A stretch of 64,000 nucleotides of DNA from Candidatus Fluviicola riflensis (GTDB lineage Bacteria > Bacteroidota > Bacteroidia > Flavobacteriales_D > Crocinitomicaceae): contig CP022585.1 in assembly GCA_002243285.1 (NCBI GenBank), positions 1,476,641 to 1,540,640 of the forward strand. Direction: 5' to 3'. Made by a program: the position numbers and the translations under genes. Numbering within the stretch: the first letter of the stretch is position 1; each line of letters begins with the position of its first letter. Below the pieces are notes generated by a model. That model searched no databases and was not told the DNA's origin. It saw nothing but the letters and a program-made list of their open reading frames with translations. Shown here one piece after another: positions 1-9,412 of this stretch.

Positions 1-3000
1 GTTTCACCAGTCGACCATAAATTATCCGTTGCGGACGACGAAGTCAAAACAACTGAACCTCCGGAACAGAAAGTTGTTACTCCGTTGGCTGTGATGGTTG
101 GAATAGAAGGAATCGGATTAACAGTTACAGCAGTTGCAGCTGAACTTGCCGAACACAAACCGTTGTCGACCGTCACAGAATATGAACCGGAAGCCAAAAC
201 AGTGATCGATTGCGTTATTTCTCCTGTCGACCAAAAGTTGTCTGTCGATGATGACGAAGTCAGAATAACTGAGCCACCGTCGCAAAACGTTGTTGGTCCG
301 CTCGCAGAAATGGTCGGCGTTACCGGTGTTGGATTGACCGTTACGCTCTCAGCAGTTGAATTTCCGGAAGAACAGCCATTCTCAATGACTTCAACAGAAT
401 AACTTCCTGAAGTTGAAACCGTGATTGATTGCGTCGTTTCACCTGTCGACCATACATTATCCGTTGCAGACGACGAAGTCAAAACAACCGATCCACCTGA
501 GCAGAAAGTTGTTGCTCCGCTAGCTGTAATTGTTGGAACGGAAGGAAGTGTATTTACAGTAATTCCGATTGGTGAGGAAACAGCAGAACACAAACCATTG
601 TCAACAGTTACGAAGTAACTTCCGGAAGCCAAAACAGTAATGGATTGTGTTGTTTCTCCTGTCGACCAAAAGTTGTCTATCGTTGACGATGATGTTAAGA
701 TCACAGAATCTCCCGAACAAAACGTTGTTGGCCCGCTCGCAGAAATGGTTGGTGTTGCAGGAGTTGGATTTACGGTTACGTTCTCAGCAATTGAATTTCC
801 GGAAGAACAGCCGTTTTCGATTACTTCAACAGAATAGCTTCCTGAAGTCGAAACCGTGATTGATTGGGTTGTTTCACCAGTCGACCATAAATTATCCGTT
901 GCGGACGACGAAGTCAAAACAACTGAACCTCCGGAACAGAAAGTTGTTGCTCCGCTGGCTGTAATTGTCGGAACGGAAGGAAGTGTATTTACAGTGATTC
1001 CAATCGGTGATGAAACAGCAGAACACAAACCATTGTCAACAGTTACAGAATATGAACCGGAAGCCAAAACAGTGATTGATTGCGTTATTTCTCCGGTCGA
1101 CCAAAAGTTGTCTATCGATGACGATGATGTCAAGATCACAGAATCTCCATCACAAAACGTTGTTGGTCCGCTGGCAGAAATGGTTGGTGTAGCCGGTGTT
1201 GGATTGACCGTTACGCTCTCAGCAATTGAATTTCCGGAAGAACAACCGTTCTCAATGACTTCAACAGAATAACTTCCTGAAGTTGAAACCGTGATTGATT
1301 GCGTCGTTTCACCAGTCGACCATAAATTGTCCGTTGCAGAAGATGAAGTCAAGACAACTGAACCTCCGGAACAGAAAGTTGTTACTCCGCTGGCAGTGAT
1401 TGTTGGAACAGAAGGCAATGCATTTACAGTAATTCCGATTGGTGAGGAAACAGCAGAACACAAACCGTTGTCAACTGTTACGGAGTAATTTCCGGAAGCC
1501 AAAACCGTGATTGATTGCGTTATTTCTCCGGTCGACCAAAAGTTGTCTATCGATGACGATGATGTCAAGATCACAGAATCTCCATCACAAAACGTTGTTG
1601 GTCCGCTGGCAGAAATGGTTGGTGTAGCAGGAGTTGGATTTACGGTTACCGTTTCACTAATTGAATTTCCGGAAGAACAGCCGTTTTCGATGACTTCAAC
1701 GGTAAAGTTTCCTGAAGTCGAAACTGTAATCGATTGCGTCATTTCACCAGTCGACCATAAATTGTCCGTTGCAGAAGATGAAGTCAAAACAACTGAACCA
1801 CCTGAGCAGAAAGTTGTTACTCCGCCGGCTGTAATTGTCGGAACGGAAGGAAGTGTATTTACAGTAATTCCAATTGGTGAGGAAACAGCAGAACACAAAC
1901 CATTGTCAACTGTTACGGAGTAATTTCCGGAAGCCAAAACAGTAATGGATTGCGTTATTTCTCCGGTCGACCAAAAGTTGTCTATCGATGACGATGATGT
2001 CAAGATCACAGAATCTCCATCACAAAACGTTGTTGGTCCGCTGGCAGAAATGGTTGGTGCTGCAGGCGTTGGATTTACGGTTACGTTCTCAGCGATTGAA
2101 TTTCCTGAAGAGCATCCGTTTTCGATGACTTCAACAGAATAACTTCCTGAAGTTGAAACCGTGATTGATTGCGTCGTTTCACCAGTCGACCATAAATTAT
2201 CCGTTGCAGAAGATGAAGTCAAGACAACTGAACCTCCGGAACAGAAAGTTGTTACTCCGCTGGCAGTGATTGTTGGAACAGAAGGCAATGCATTTACAGT
2301 AATTCCAATTGGTGAAGAAACAGCCGAACACAAACCATTGTCAACTGTTACAGAGTAATTTCCGGTAGAAGTTACTGTAATCGATTGTGTTGTTTCACCT
2401 GTTGACCAAATGTTATCGGTTGTGGATGAAGATGTCAAAATAACTGACCCTCCCGAACAAAACGTTGTTGGTCCGCTCGCAGAAATGGTTGGTGTTGCAG
2501 GAGTTGGATTTACCGTTACGGTTTCAGCGATTGAATTTCCGGAAGAACATCCGTTCTCGATGACTTCAACAGAATAACTTCCCGAAGTCGAAACTGTAAT
2601 CGATTGCGTCGTTTCACCAGTCGACCATAAATTATCAGATGCAGACGACGAAGTCAAAACAACTGAACCTCCGGAACAGAAAGTTGTTACTCCGTTGGCA
2701 GTGATTGCCGGAAGGGAAGGAAGTGCATTTACAGTGATTCCAATCGGTGATGAACTTGCCGAGCATAAACCATTGTCAACTGTCACATCGTAATTTCCTG
2801 TAGTTGTTATTGTAATCGATTGCGTTGTTTCGCCTGTTGACCAGATATTGTCAATTGAAGATGAAGAAGTTAAAATAACTGAACCTCCCGAACAAAACGT
2901 TGTTGGTCCGCTCGCAGAAATGGTCGGCGTTGCCGGTGTTGGATTTACCGTTGCGCTCTCAGCGATTGAATTTCCGGAAGAACAACCGTTTTCGATGACT

Positions 3001-4030
3001 TCAACAGAATAACTGCCTGAAGTTGAAACCGTGATTGATTGCGTTGTTTCACCTGTTGACCATAAATTGTCCGTTGCAGAAGATGATGTCAAAACAACCG
3101 ATCCACCTGAGCAGAAAGTTGTTACTCCGCTGGCAGTGATTGTCGGAACGGAAGGAAGTGTATTTACAGTAATTCCAATTGGTGAGGAAACAGCAGAACA
3201 CAAACCATTGTCAACTGTTACGGAGTAATTTCCGGTAGAAGTTACTGTAATCGATTGCGTTGTTTCGCCTGTTGACCAGATATTGTCAATTGAAGATGAA
3301 GATGTCAAAATAACTGACCCTCCCGAACAAAACGTTGTTGGTCCGCTCGTAGAAATTGTAGGAACAGGAACAGTCGAACCGATGGAAATAATGGTAGGAA
3401 GGGATGTGAGTGACGGGCATCCGCCAACTGTTGTAGTAACGGTATAGGTCCCGGCTGTGTTAACCGTGATGGATGGTGTTACTTCTCCGGTTGACCATAC
3501 GTTATTTGCAGGTTCCGATGACGTAAGTGTTACACTTCCTCCTGCACAAAAAGTCGTTGGGCCGCTGGCCGATATAGTTGGGATTGCTCCATTAACAACG
3601 ACAGAAATGTCATTGGATGGAACGGAAGTACAACCACCGGAACTGTAAGTAACAGTATATGTTCCCGATGATGAAACGGTAATGGATTGAGTTGTTGCTC
3701 CATTCGACCAGGTATTACCGGTTGCTTCGGATGAGGTTAATGTAACACTTCCTCCTGCGCAAAAAGTTGTTGGCCCGTCTGCTGTAATGGTCGGCGCTGG
3801 TGGCCCTGGTGAAACCGAAACAGTGAGGGCATTAGAAGTACTGCTGCACCAATTGCTCAATCCGGTTGTAGTAACCACCGAATAAGTGCCTGAAGTAGTT
3901 GCCGAAATGGTTGGGGTTGCAGATCCGTTTGACCAAAGATAGCTTGAACCTGCTGTTGACGTTAACGTCACGGAATTACCGGAACAAAAACTAAGCGGTC
4001 CGCCCGCCGAGATTTGGGCCGTTGTGTTCA
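1..4030 (-). repeat. Tandem Ig-like repeat array with 216/219-bp units in 435-bp dimers
   Basis: The anchor word GTCGACC or a close variant recurs at 10, 226, 445, 661, 880, 1096, 1315, 1531, 1750, 1966, 2185, 2401, 2620, 2836, 3055, 3271 and 3490, with diverged copies near 3703 and 3928. Spacings alternate exactly 216 and 219 bp, so two unit types alternate and the true period is 435 bp. Similarity falls off beyond 3300, toward the older, N-terminal edge. The array lies wholly inside the adhesin gene and continues past the window edge. Confidence 0.95.
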
Positions 4031-6161
4031 ATAAAACCGAAACCGATTCATTGATCTCATTGATCACAGCCGCATCCATTCGTGTATCGTTATTGGCATC
4101 TAGCGAAATAATCCCTAGTGGAGAAGTCCCCACAGCAAAACGTCTGTAGAACGAAAAAGCACCTGTGCCGTTTCCAAGCGATAAAGCAGCGAATCCGGTT
4201 GTTCCGGCAGTGTTGGTGTAAACCGCCATCACATCCTGAAAACCATCGTTGTTGTAATCTGTCAAAACAACTCCTTTGGTCCCGAGATCCGTAGAAGAAT
4301 AATTAACAGCTGTGCCAAAAACACCACTTCCGTTATTCGATAGGCGCGAAAAATTATTAGAACCGGAATTACCGATTACCAAATCTGCGTCCAGATCGTT
4401 ATCAATATCAGCCGCATCAATGGAATTTGGGGTTGTACCAACTGAATAGTTGACCGGTGCGGCAAATGTTCCCGAACCTGAGTTGATGAAAATACCAACC
4501 GAGTTTGAACCGCTGTTAGTTACAGTCAAATCGTTGAATCCGTCCGCATTTAAATCCTTGATCACCAAACTCAGTGGCGTGGTTCCGGTAGCGTGAGCTG
4601 TTGGCGCTCCAAATGATCCCGTTCCTGTTCCAAACAAAACTGAAAGTTGATTGGCAGTGTTGATCACCGCCAAATCAGGAAACGCATCTGCATCCAGTAA
4701 ACCGATACGCACAAAAATAGGCGAGGTACCGGCACTGAAATTACTCGCGGCAGAAAAACTTCCCGCACCGTTTCCAAGGAAAACAGATACATTGTTTGAA
4801 CCGCTGTTGGCCGTAACGACATCAAAGAACCCGTCACCGTTAACATCGGCGCTGTAAATGGAAACCGGTAAAGTTCCTGTAACAAATGATCCTGAAAAAG
4901 TAAATTGACCGTTTCCGGCACCATTGTAAAGTGTAAATGTATTATCAGCGGAATTGACAACAACAATGTCCTTTTTTCCGTCTGAATTAAAATCGTTGCT
5001 GTGCAGTGATTTTGGGTTATTCCCTGTTTTAACGGAAATTCCAGCCGTAAAAGTTCCGGTTGAATTCCCCAGATACACTGGCATATTCTGGCCAACAAAT
5101 GTGGAAACGACGACATCCGGGAATCCGTCACTGTTGAACAATCCTGTTACCAAATCGCGCGGTGTTCCCACTGAAGGTGTTTCTGCAGGAAGTGAAAATG
5201 TACCGTTTCCGGCACCAAAATAAGTGAAAAGCGTGCTTTCAAGATTGTTGACGACAAGAATGTCTTTAAATCCGTCACTGTTGACGTCTTTCGTTGTAAT
5301 CCCGTTTGGACCGTCGCCGGAAGCAAGGTTAACTGCAGTGGCAAAAACTCCTGAACCGGAATTTATGAGTACCGAAATGTTGTCAACGGACTCATTACTT
5401 GCGGTGATATCCAGTAAATTATCGTTGTTAAAATCTCCTGCTGCAATAGAGAAACAGCCCGCTCCGGTTACATAATTGGTCACAGCTGAAAATCCTGCCG
5501 CACCTGTACCAAATCGTATTGAAACATTGGCGGAACTTTGATTGGCCGTTGCGACATCCAGGTGAGTATCGTTATTAAAATCAGCTGCTACAATCGATTT
5601 GGGGGCAGTTCCCATCGCGAAAAACGTAGGTGCATCGAAAATGCCCGGAGTAATAGAACTTCCAAGGAAAAGATTAAAACCATTGTTGGCGGAAACAATA
5701 AGATCCAAAAAGGTGTCCTCATTAAAATCACCGATTTCAACATCACTGGGGCTAATACCAGGAGTATAATTGACAGCGGTTTGAAATGTTCCGTCACCAT
5801 TTCCCATGACAATGGAAAGATTGGTCGGGTTAAAATTGGTAACAGCAACATCCAGGTTTCCGTCGTTGTTAAAATCGGCGGCTTTGATCGAATTAGGTCG
5901 TGTACCACCATTGAAAAGGGAAGGAGCCTGGAATGTTCCGTTTCCATTGCCTTTGATGAAATTTAATTTGTTACTGCCAACGGTATAATTGGTAATGACG
6001 ATATCCAGCTTTCCATCATTATCGAAATCGCCTTTTTCAATCGCCTGTCCGTTGGTCGGACCCTGAAAAGTAATGTCATTAGCGGAGGAAAAACAAGCGG
6101 ATTGTGCATAAAATCCATGGATGGATAATGTTAGGAAGAGGAGACTAACGATACATTTCAT
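1..6161 (-). CDS. Giant secreted FG-GAP/Ig-like repeat adhesin, C-terminal end cut by window edge
   Basis: Seen: the frame starts at an ATG at 6161 with a Sec signal peptide (MKCIVSLLFLTLSIHGFYAQ) and stays open to base 1, so at least 2,053 residues are present and the C-terminus is missing. About 14 FG-GAP/VCBS-like units with DxNxDGxxD calcium loops (for example ADFNNDGNLDVA) fill roughly 6050-4070, enough for two seven-bladed propellers. They are followed by at least 19 Ig-like units of 72-73 residues with TTFCSGGSV and GCSS cysteine motifs and a WSTGETTQSITV core. Known: such Ig_7/PKD-like arrays occur in Bacteroidota surface proteins, usually ending in a T9SS or gliding-associated C-terminal domain. 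Inference: a calcium-dependent cell-surface adhesin. Every FG-GAP unit is in frame and no stop breaks the array. Confidence 0.9.
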   Translation of the reverse strand, partial: MKCIVSLLFLTLSIHGFYAQSACFSSANDITFQGPTNGQAIEKGDFDNDGKLDIVITNYTVGSNKLNFIKGNGNGTFQAPSLFNGGTRPNSIKAADFNNDGNLDVAVTNFNPTNLSIVMGNGDGTFQTAVNYTPGISPSDVEIGDFNEDTFLDLIVSANNGFNLFLGSSITPGIFDAPTFFAMGTAPKSIVAADFNNDTHLDVATANQSSANVSIRFGTGAAGFSAVTNYVTGAGCFSIAAGDFNNDNLLDITASNESVDNISVLINSGSGVFATAVNLASGDGPNGITTKDVNSDGFKDILVVNNLESTLFTYFGAGNGTFSLPAETPSVGTPRDLVTGLFNSDGFPDVVVSTFVGQNMPVYLGNSTGTFTAGISVKTGNNPKSLHSNDFNSDGKKDIVVVNSADNTFTLYNGAGNGQFTFSGSFVTGTLPVSIYSADVNGDGFFDVVTANSGSNNVSVFLGNGAGSFSAASNFSAGTSPIFVRIGLLDADAFPDLAVINTANQLSVLFGTGTGSFGAPTAHATGTTPLSLVIKDLNADGFNDLTVTNSGSNSVGIFINSGSGTFAAPVNYSVGTTPNSIDAADIDNDLDADLVIGNSGSNNFSRLSNNGSGVFGTAVNYSSTDLGTKGVVLTDYNNDGFQDVMAVYTNTAGTTGFAALSLGNGTGAFSFYRRFAVGTSPLGIISLDANNDTRMDAAVINEINESVSVLLNTTAQISAGGPLSFCSGNSVTLTSTAGSSYLWSNGSATPTISATTSGTYSVVTTTGLSNWCSSTSNALTVSVSPGPPAPTITADGPTTFCAGGSVTLTSSEATGNTWSNGATTQSITVSSSGTYTVTYSSGGCTSVPSNDISVVVNGAIPTISASGPTTFCAGGSVTLTSSEPANNVWSTGEVTPSITVNTAGTYTVTTTVGGCPSLTSLPTIISIGSTVPVPTISTSGPTTFCSGGSVILTSSSSIDNIWSTGETTQSITVTSTGNYSVTVDNGLCSAVSSPIGITVNTLPSVPTITASGVTTFCSGGSVVLTSSSATDNLWSTGETTQSITVSTSGSYSVEVIENGCSSGNSIAESATVNPTPATPTISASGPTTFCSGGSVILTSSSSIDNIWSTGETTQSITITTTGNYDVTVDNGLCSASSSPIGITVNALPSLPAITANGVTTFCSGGSVVLTSSSASDNLWSTGETTQSITVSTSGSYSVEVIENGCSSGNSIAETVTVNPTPATPTISASGPTTFCSGGSVILTSSSTTDNIWSTGETTQSITVTSTGNYSVTVDNGLCSAVSSPIGITVNALPSVPTITASGVTTFCSGGSVVLTSSSATDNLWSTGETTQSITVSTSGSYSVEVIENGCSSGNSIAENVTVNPTPAAPTISASGPTTFCDGDSVILTSSSSIDNFWSTGEITQSITVLASGNYSVTVDNGLCSAVSSPIGITVNTLPSVPTITAGGVTTFCSGGSVVLTSSSATDNLWSTGEMTQSITVSTSGNFTVEVIENGCSSGNSISETVTVNPTPATPTISASGPTTFCDGDSVILTSSSSIDNFWSTGEITQSITVLASGNYSVTVDNGLCSAVSSPIGITVNALPSVPTITASGVTTFCSGGSVVLTSSSATDNLWSTGETTQSITVSTSGSYSVEVIENGCSSGNSIAESVTVNPTPATPTISASGPTTFCDGDSVILTSSSSIDNFWSTGEITQSITVLASGSYSVTVDNGLCSAVSSPIGITVNTLPSVPTITASGATTFCSGGSVVLTSSSATDNLWSTGETTQSITVSTSGSYSVEVIENGCSSGNSIAENVTVNPTPATPTISASGPTTFCSGDSVILTSSSTIDNFWSTGETTQSITVLASGSYFVTVDNGLCSAVSSPIGITVNTLPSVPTITASGATTFCSGGSVVLTSSSATDNVWSTGETTQSITVSTSGSYSVEVIENGCSSGNSTAESVTVNPTPVTPTISASGPTTFCDGGSVILTSSSSTDNFWSTGEITQSITVLASGSYSVTVDNGLCSASSAATAVTVNPIPSIPTITANGVTTFCSGGSVVLTSSSATDNLWSTGE

Positions 6162-6235
6162 AAGCTAACTTTAAACTAACGCTTTTGAGGTGTAACTAAT
6201 TGATTCTTTTGGAGAGAACTGACCTTAAAGCGACC

Positions 6236-6243
6236 CAAAGATA
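6236..6243 (-). promoter_or_regulatory. Candidate -7 box (TATCTTTG) of the adhesin gene
   Basis: TATCTTTG on the minus strand matches the Bacteroidota -7 consensus TAnnTTTG exactly and would give a leader of roughly 70 nt before the ATG at 6161. No TTG lies at the expected distance upstream, so only half the promoter is supported. Confidence 0.45.
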
Positions 6244-6410
6244 GCGATTTAATTCAAGAAAAAAAGCTGCTAAATCGATTAAGTAAAGGGAATTAGTACA
6301 TTAATCGAAGAATACTCAAATGATTTTTTAGAATTACGAATACCTGCTTAGGATAACACGATTGATCACTGAGTAAAAATGCTTATTATCAAACGGTTAG
6401 GGATGAAGGG

Positions 6411-6842
6411 TTAATCCTCAAAACCGCATTTCACATGCGTGCCGTCGCAATAAGGTTTGTTGGCCGATTGCCCGCAACGACAGAAAGCCGTCACATTACT
6501 CCTGGAAGTCTGATTCCCGTCTTTGTCTTTCACCGTAATGTTTCCGTAAACCAGCAATGGCCCGTTTTTCAATACTTCCACTACTTGTGATTGGCTGATT
6601 TTAGTGGTTGCTTCGGCTTTATCGTTGTAATAATAGCTCAATGCCCCTGAAGGACATTTTTCAATTTGAGCAACAATAGTCTCCGAATTCGCTCCCTCAG
6701 GTTTAATCCACGGGCGTTCACGCGGATTGAATACATCGATCAATCCTTCTTCACCTTTCCAGCATTTGGTAGAATGGATGCACATTTCCGGTTTCCAGAC
6801 AATGGTAATTTCTCCGTTCGTGTACTTTTTGGTCTCGCTCAT
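6411..6842 (-). CDS. YjdI-type 4Fe-4S mono-cluster domain fused to a CDGSH iron-sulfur domain
   Basis: Seen: a 143-residue cytosolic protein. Residues 10-70 form a divergent ferredoxin-like mono-cluster domain with C21, C27 and C63 (MCIHSTKCW, KCPSGAL). Residues 115-137 carry a CDGSH-type motif C-x-C-x8-C-x3-H (C121, C123, C132, H136) that ligates a 2Fe-2S cluster in that family. Known: the two domains are often separate neighbours in other bacteria (YjdI plus a CDGSH protein). Inference: a small electron-transfer or redox-sensing protein; no partner is evident. It is monocistronic, facing away from the adhesin promoter. Confidence 0.9.
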   Translation of the reverse strand: MSETKKYTNGEITIVWKPEMCIHSTKCWKGEEGLIDVFNPRERPWIKPEGANSETIVAQIEKCPSGALSYYYNDKAEATTKISQSQVVEVLKNGPLLVYGNITVKDKDGNQTSRSNVTAFCRCGQSANKPYCDGTHVKCGFED

Positions 6843-6846
6843 AGAG

Positions 6847-6854
6847 TAAATATA
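6847..6854 (-). promoter_or_regulatory. Possible leader-less promoter box of the iron-sulfur protein gene
   Basis: TATATTTA on the minus strand (one mismatch to TAnnTTTG) ends four bases before the ATG at 6842, with a TTG about 16 nt further upstream. The spacing matches several other genes in this window. Confidence 0.3.
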
Positions 6855-6883
6855 AGGGTTTACCGTAAAACAATAATGATGAT

Positions 6884-7008
6884 TTCACCACAAAAGGTGA
6901 TTCGGTGAAAAGAAAAGGAGTCTATTAAAAAGTTGAAACCAGAATTTTAGTAGAAGAAAAATGCTTGTTAAGATTATGAAGGTGGTCTGCCAGAATCTCT
7001 TTGTAATG
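6884..7008. repeat. Degenerate copy of the 9988-10111 intergenic inverted repeat
   Basis: A TTCACC/GGTGAA hairpin spans 6884-6909. A 41-bp stretch at 6967-7008 aligns to 10030-10070 with 33 identities by eye, beginning GTTAAGAT and ending ATCTCTTTGT. It lies just downstream of the glycosyltransferase stop codon. Confidence 0.5.
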
Positions 7009-7029
7009 AAAAACAAAGTTCTGCAATAT

Positions 7030-9009
7030 CTATACAGTCCTGCTAAGTTTCTTCCATGAGCGCAGAATGATCTGAACGTCCAGCAACATGGTGTACTCGC
7101 GGGCGTAAAGCAAGTCGAGTTTCACCGCAATATTGGCGTCAGCTTTGCTGAGACGGTCTTCCGGAGATAAGATCCCGCGTTTGATAGAAGGCAATTCACT
7201 GTGTTTTCCGGGGGCTTTGGAACTGTAACCGATAGCAGTCAGCTTTCCGGAGATCAATCGCAGAGAATTGTGTAAGTAGGCAATTTTGTTTGCATAGAAC
7301 CAGATCAAAACAGGGGCAAAGAGCAGCATGACCGTTCCGGTAAGTAAATCAATCAATCGTTTCTGACGGCGCTTTACCGGGTGAGAAATCGCATTGATAT
7401 CCATAATGTACAAATCACCAGCTGTTTCAATGGAATTACTTCCGATGAGAAACAAGCTGTCAGGTTGTGCGATTTTAAAGTCGATATTTGGCAACTGAAT
7501 TGTCGTCATCCATTCAATGATCTCATTCGCTGAAGTGTCTTTTGCGCAAAAAATCAATTCGTCGATTTTATGAATCGTGGTGATTTGATCCAGTTGATTG
7601 AGGGTTCCAACGGCGTTGTGGTCTTTTTCCGTTCCGATGGAAACATGGACCACTTTTTCTACTTTGGGTTGTGTCTGGTGCAAAATCAGGGCCACTCGTT
7701 CAAATTCTTCCGCAGATCCGATGATGGCGAAATTGCCGTTTTTCTTCCCGTTGATGATGAATCGTTTGCCGAGCGCAATGTGTAAAAACAACCGTGAAAG
7801 CCAGTAATAAACAATGACCCATGCGGCGCCCAGCAAAATGTAGAGTCGTGAAAATTGCCATTCTTTCGGGAAAAGCGCGTAGAACATGAGAATGATCCCG
7901 GTTCCGACAACGGTTCCCAATACCATTTTCTTCAAACGAACAGGCTGATCGTAGCTTCCTACCATGAGATTGGTAAACATCCACACCAGCGTGTAAGCGT
8001 AAATCAGGGCGGACGTAATTTCCCTCGGAAATTCAATGTTTGCCTGGTGCCAGTAATTGGTTAGCGCAAACAATCCGATCAGGATGTAGATCGCATCTAC
8101 CAGTGGTAATATCGATTTTTTAATGAACCGGCTGGCGATTGCCAAACTGGCTCTGAAATAAATAGCTGAATTGATCAGGAATGAAAACAATTTGGCGTTT
8201 TTCTGTGAAAAGTGTTTGCGCGCAAAAATCACCATGGCGCGGTAGAACACAAAAACGTAGTTAACGCTGCTTTTCTTAGTGCTTTCTCCTTTATAATGAA
8301 TAATGCGAGTTTCGGGGAAATAAACGTTTTTGTAGCCACCTTTTATAATACGGTACGAAAGATCGATGTCTTCGCCATACATGAAAAAATCTTCGTCAAG
8401 CAAACCAACTTTATCAAGGGCTTCTTTGCGCATGAGCATAAACGCTCCGCTGAGAATTTCGATTTCGTTGGTTTCAAATTCGCTTAGGTTGCCCAAATGG
8501 TAACGGCCGAAACGCTTTGATCTAGGAAAGATGCGTGAAATCCCAAAAATCTTGTAAAAAGCCACGGCCGGCGTCGGCAATCCGCGCTTTGATTCGGGTA
8601 GGAATTTTCCTTTCCCGTCTACCATGCGCACACCCAAACCTCCGACTTCCGGGTGCTCGTCCATGTAAGCGACCACTTTTTGAAGCGTGTCTTCTTCCAC
8701 AACTGTATCCGGATTGAGTAAAAGCTGGTATTTACACTGCGAAAGCAGCATTGCCTGGTTATTGGCTTTTGAAAAACCTTTGTTGTCTTTATTGGCAATG
8801 AGTTTGACCCACGGGAATTTTTCGGCGACCATTTCCACTGAACCATCAACGGAATTGTTATCCACCACCCAAACTTCGGCAGGTTCCAGTTCCATGGCTC
8901 GCGCCACAGAGTTGAGGCACTGTTCCAGGAAGAATGTCACATTGTAATTAACAATTATGACTGCTATTTTTGGGTGTTGTTCGTTCACGTTCAGCGCACT
9001 GCAATGCAA
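7030..9009 (-). CDS. GT2 glycosyltransferase fused to a degenerate polyprenyl-phosphate sugar-transferase-like region
   Basis: Seen: 659 residues. Residues 14-260 are a GT-A domain of the WbbL/rhamnosyltransferase type (VVDNNSVDGS near 48, LLLNPDT near 95, EDIDLSYR). Several membrane segments follow around 300-400, then a CoA_binding_3-like Rossmann stretch (FAIIGSAEEFERV), then KRLIDLLTG and a C-terminus like the end of PHPT sugar transferases (LDLLYAREYTMLLDVQIILR). The catalytic centre of those enzymes (KFRTM-type motif with its acidic pair) is absent. Inference: an envelope-polysaccharide glycosyltransferase whose second half is structural. The ATG lies 19 nt inside ridA; a GTG at 8988 is an alternative start. 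Confidence 0.85.
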   Translation of the reverse strand: MHCSALNVNEQHPKIAVIIVNYNVTFFLEQCLNSVARAMELEPAEVWVVDNNSVDGSVEMVAEKFPWVKLIANKDNKGFSKANNQAMLLSQCKYQLLLNPDTVVEEDTLQKVVAYMDEHPEVGGLGVRMVDGKGKFLPESKRGLPTPAVAFYKIFGISRIFPRSKRFGRYHLGNLSEFETNEIEILSGAFMLMRKEALDKVGLLDEDFFMYGEDIDLSYRIIKGGYKNVYFPETRIIHYKGESTKKSSVNYVFVFYRAMVIFARKHFSQKNAKLFSFLINSAIYFRASLAIASRFIKKSILPLVDAIYILIGLFALTNYWHQANIEFPREITSALIYAYTLVWMFTNLMVGSYDQPVRLKKMVLGTVVGTGIILMFYALFPKEWQFSRLYILLGAAWVIVYYWLSRLFLHIALGKRFIINGKKNGNFAIIGSAEEFERVALILHQTQPKVEKVVHVSIGTEKDHNAVGTLNQLDQITTIHKIDELIFCAKDTSANEIIEWMTTIQLPNIDFKIAQPDSLFLIGSNSIETAGDLYIMDINAISHPVKRRQKRLIDLLTGTVMLLFAPVLIWFYANKIAYLHNSLRLISGKLTAIGYSSKAPGKHSELPSIKRGILSPEDRLSKADANIAVKLDLLYAREYTMLLDVQIILRSWKKLSRTV

Positions 9010-9368
9010 GAGATTTCAATCGGTACATCCATCGGAAGGCGACTTACCTGAACAGTTTCGCGTGCAGGAGGCGTTTCCTTGAAATATGAACCATAAACGG
9101 CATTCATGGCAGAAAATTGTCCGAGGTCGGTGACGAAAATACTGCACTTAACAATGTTAGCAAGCGTAAAGCCTTCTTCAGCCAGCAGCAATTCAATGTT
9201 TTTTAGGATGCGGTGAGTTGCTTCCTCAATGGTAGCAATTTCCAACTGGCCCGTATGCGCGTTCAACGGAATTTGTCCGCTTACGTACATCGTGTCATTC
9301 GACAAAATCGCCTGACTATAAGGTCCAAGTGGGGCAGGAGCTCCAGAAATCATTACCGCTTTTTTCAT
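8991..9368 (-). CDS. ridA: RidA-family enamine/imine deaminase
   Basis: Seen: 125 residues beginning MKKAVMISGAPAPLGPYSQA, the typical RidA N-terminus, with the signature near the C-terminus (ARETVQVSRLPMDVPIEISC) and the conserved Arg near residue 105. Known: RidA hydrolyses reactive enamines such as 2-aminoacrylate made by PLP enzymes. The start is set at 9368 because the family begins there; an upstream extension would run over the divergent promoter of the trpG-like gene. Its last 19 nt overlap the glycosyltransferase start, so the two genes are probably co-transcribed. Confidence 0.93.
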   Translation of the reverse strand: MKKAVMISGAPAPLGPYSQAILSNDTMYVSGQIPLNAHTGQLEIATIEEATHRILKNIELLLAEEGFTLANIVKCSIFVTDLGQFSAMNAVYGSYFKETPPARETVQVSRLPMDVPIEISCIAVR

Positions 9369-9371
9369 GCC

Positions 9372-9400
9372 TTGTCTTTTTTGCAAGTTTAGTAATTTTG
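9372..9400 (+). promoter_or_regulatory. Promoter of the trpG-like gene (TTG-N18-TAATTTTG)
   Basis: TTG at 9372-9374 and TAATTTTG at 9393-9400 with an 18-nt spacer match the Bacteroidota -33/-7 consensus. The predicted transcript start near 9406 lies upstream of the GTG at 9413 and excludes the upstream TTG codon at 9398, so it decides the start of the gene. Confidence 0.65.
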
Positions 9401-9412
9401 AACCAAAAAGCA

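Noticed and set aside
1..3648. Many plus-strand frames of 65-138 residues with near-identical text.
   Set aside because: They are antisense shadows of the adhesin repeats. The minus strand is open throughout with a signal peptide and FG-GAP domains.
1..4030. Regular repeat spacing that could suggest a CRISPR array.
   Set aside because: Units are 216-219 bp, coding and contiguous, with no short repeats, spacers or cas genes.
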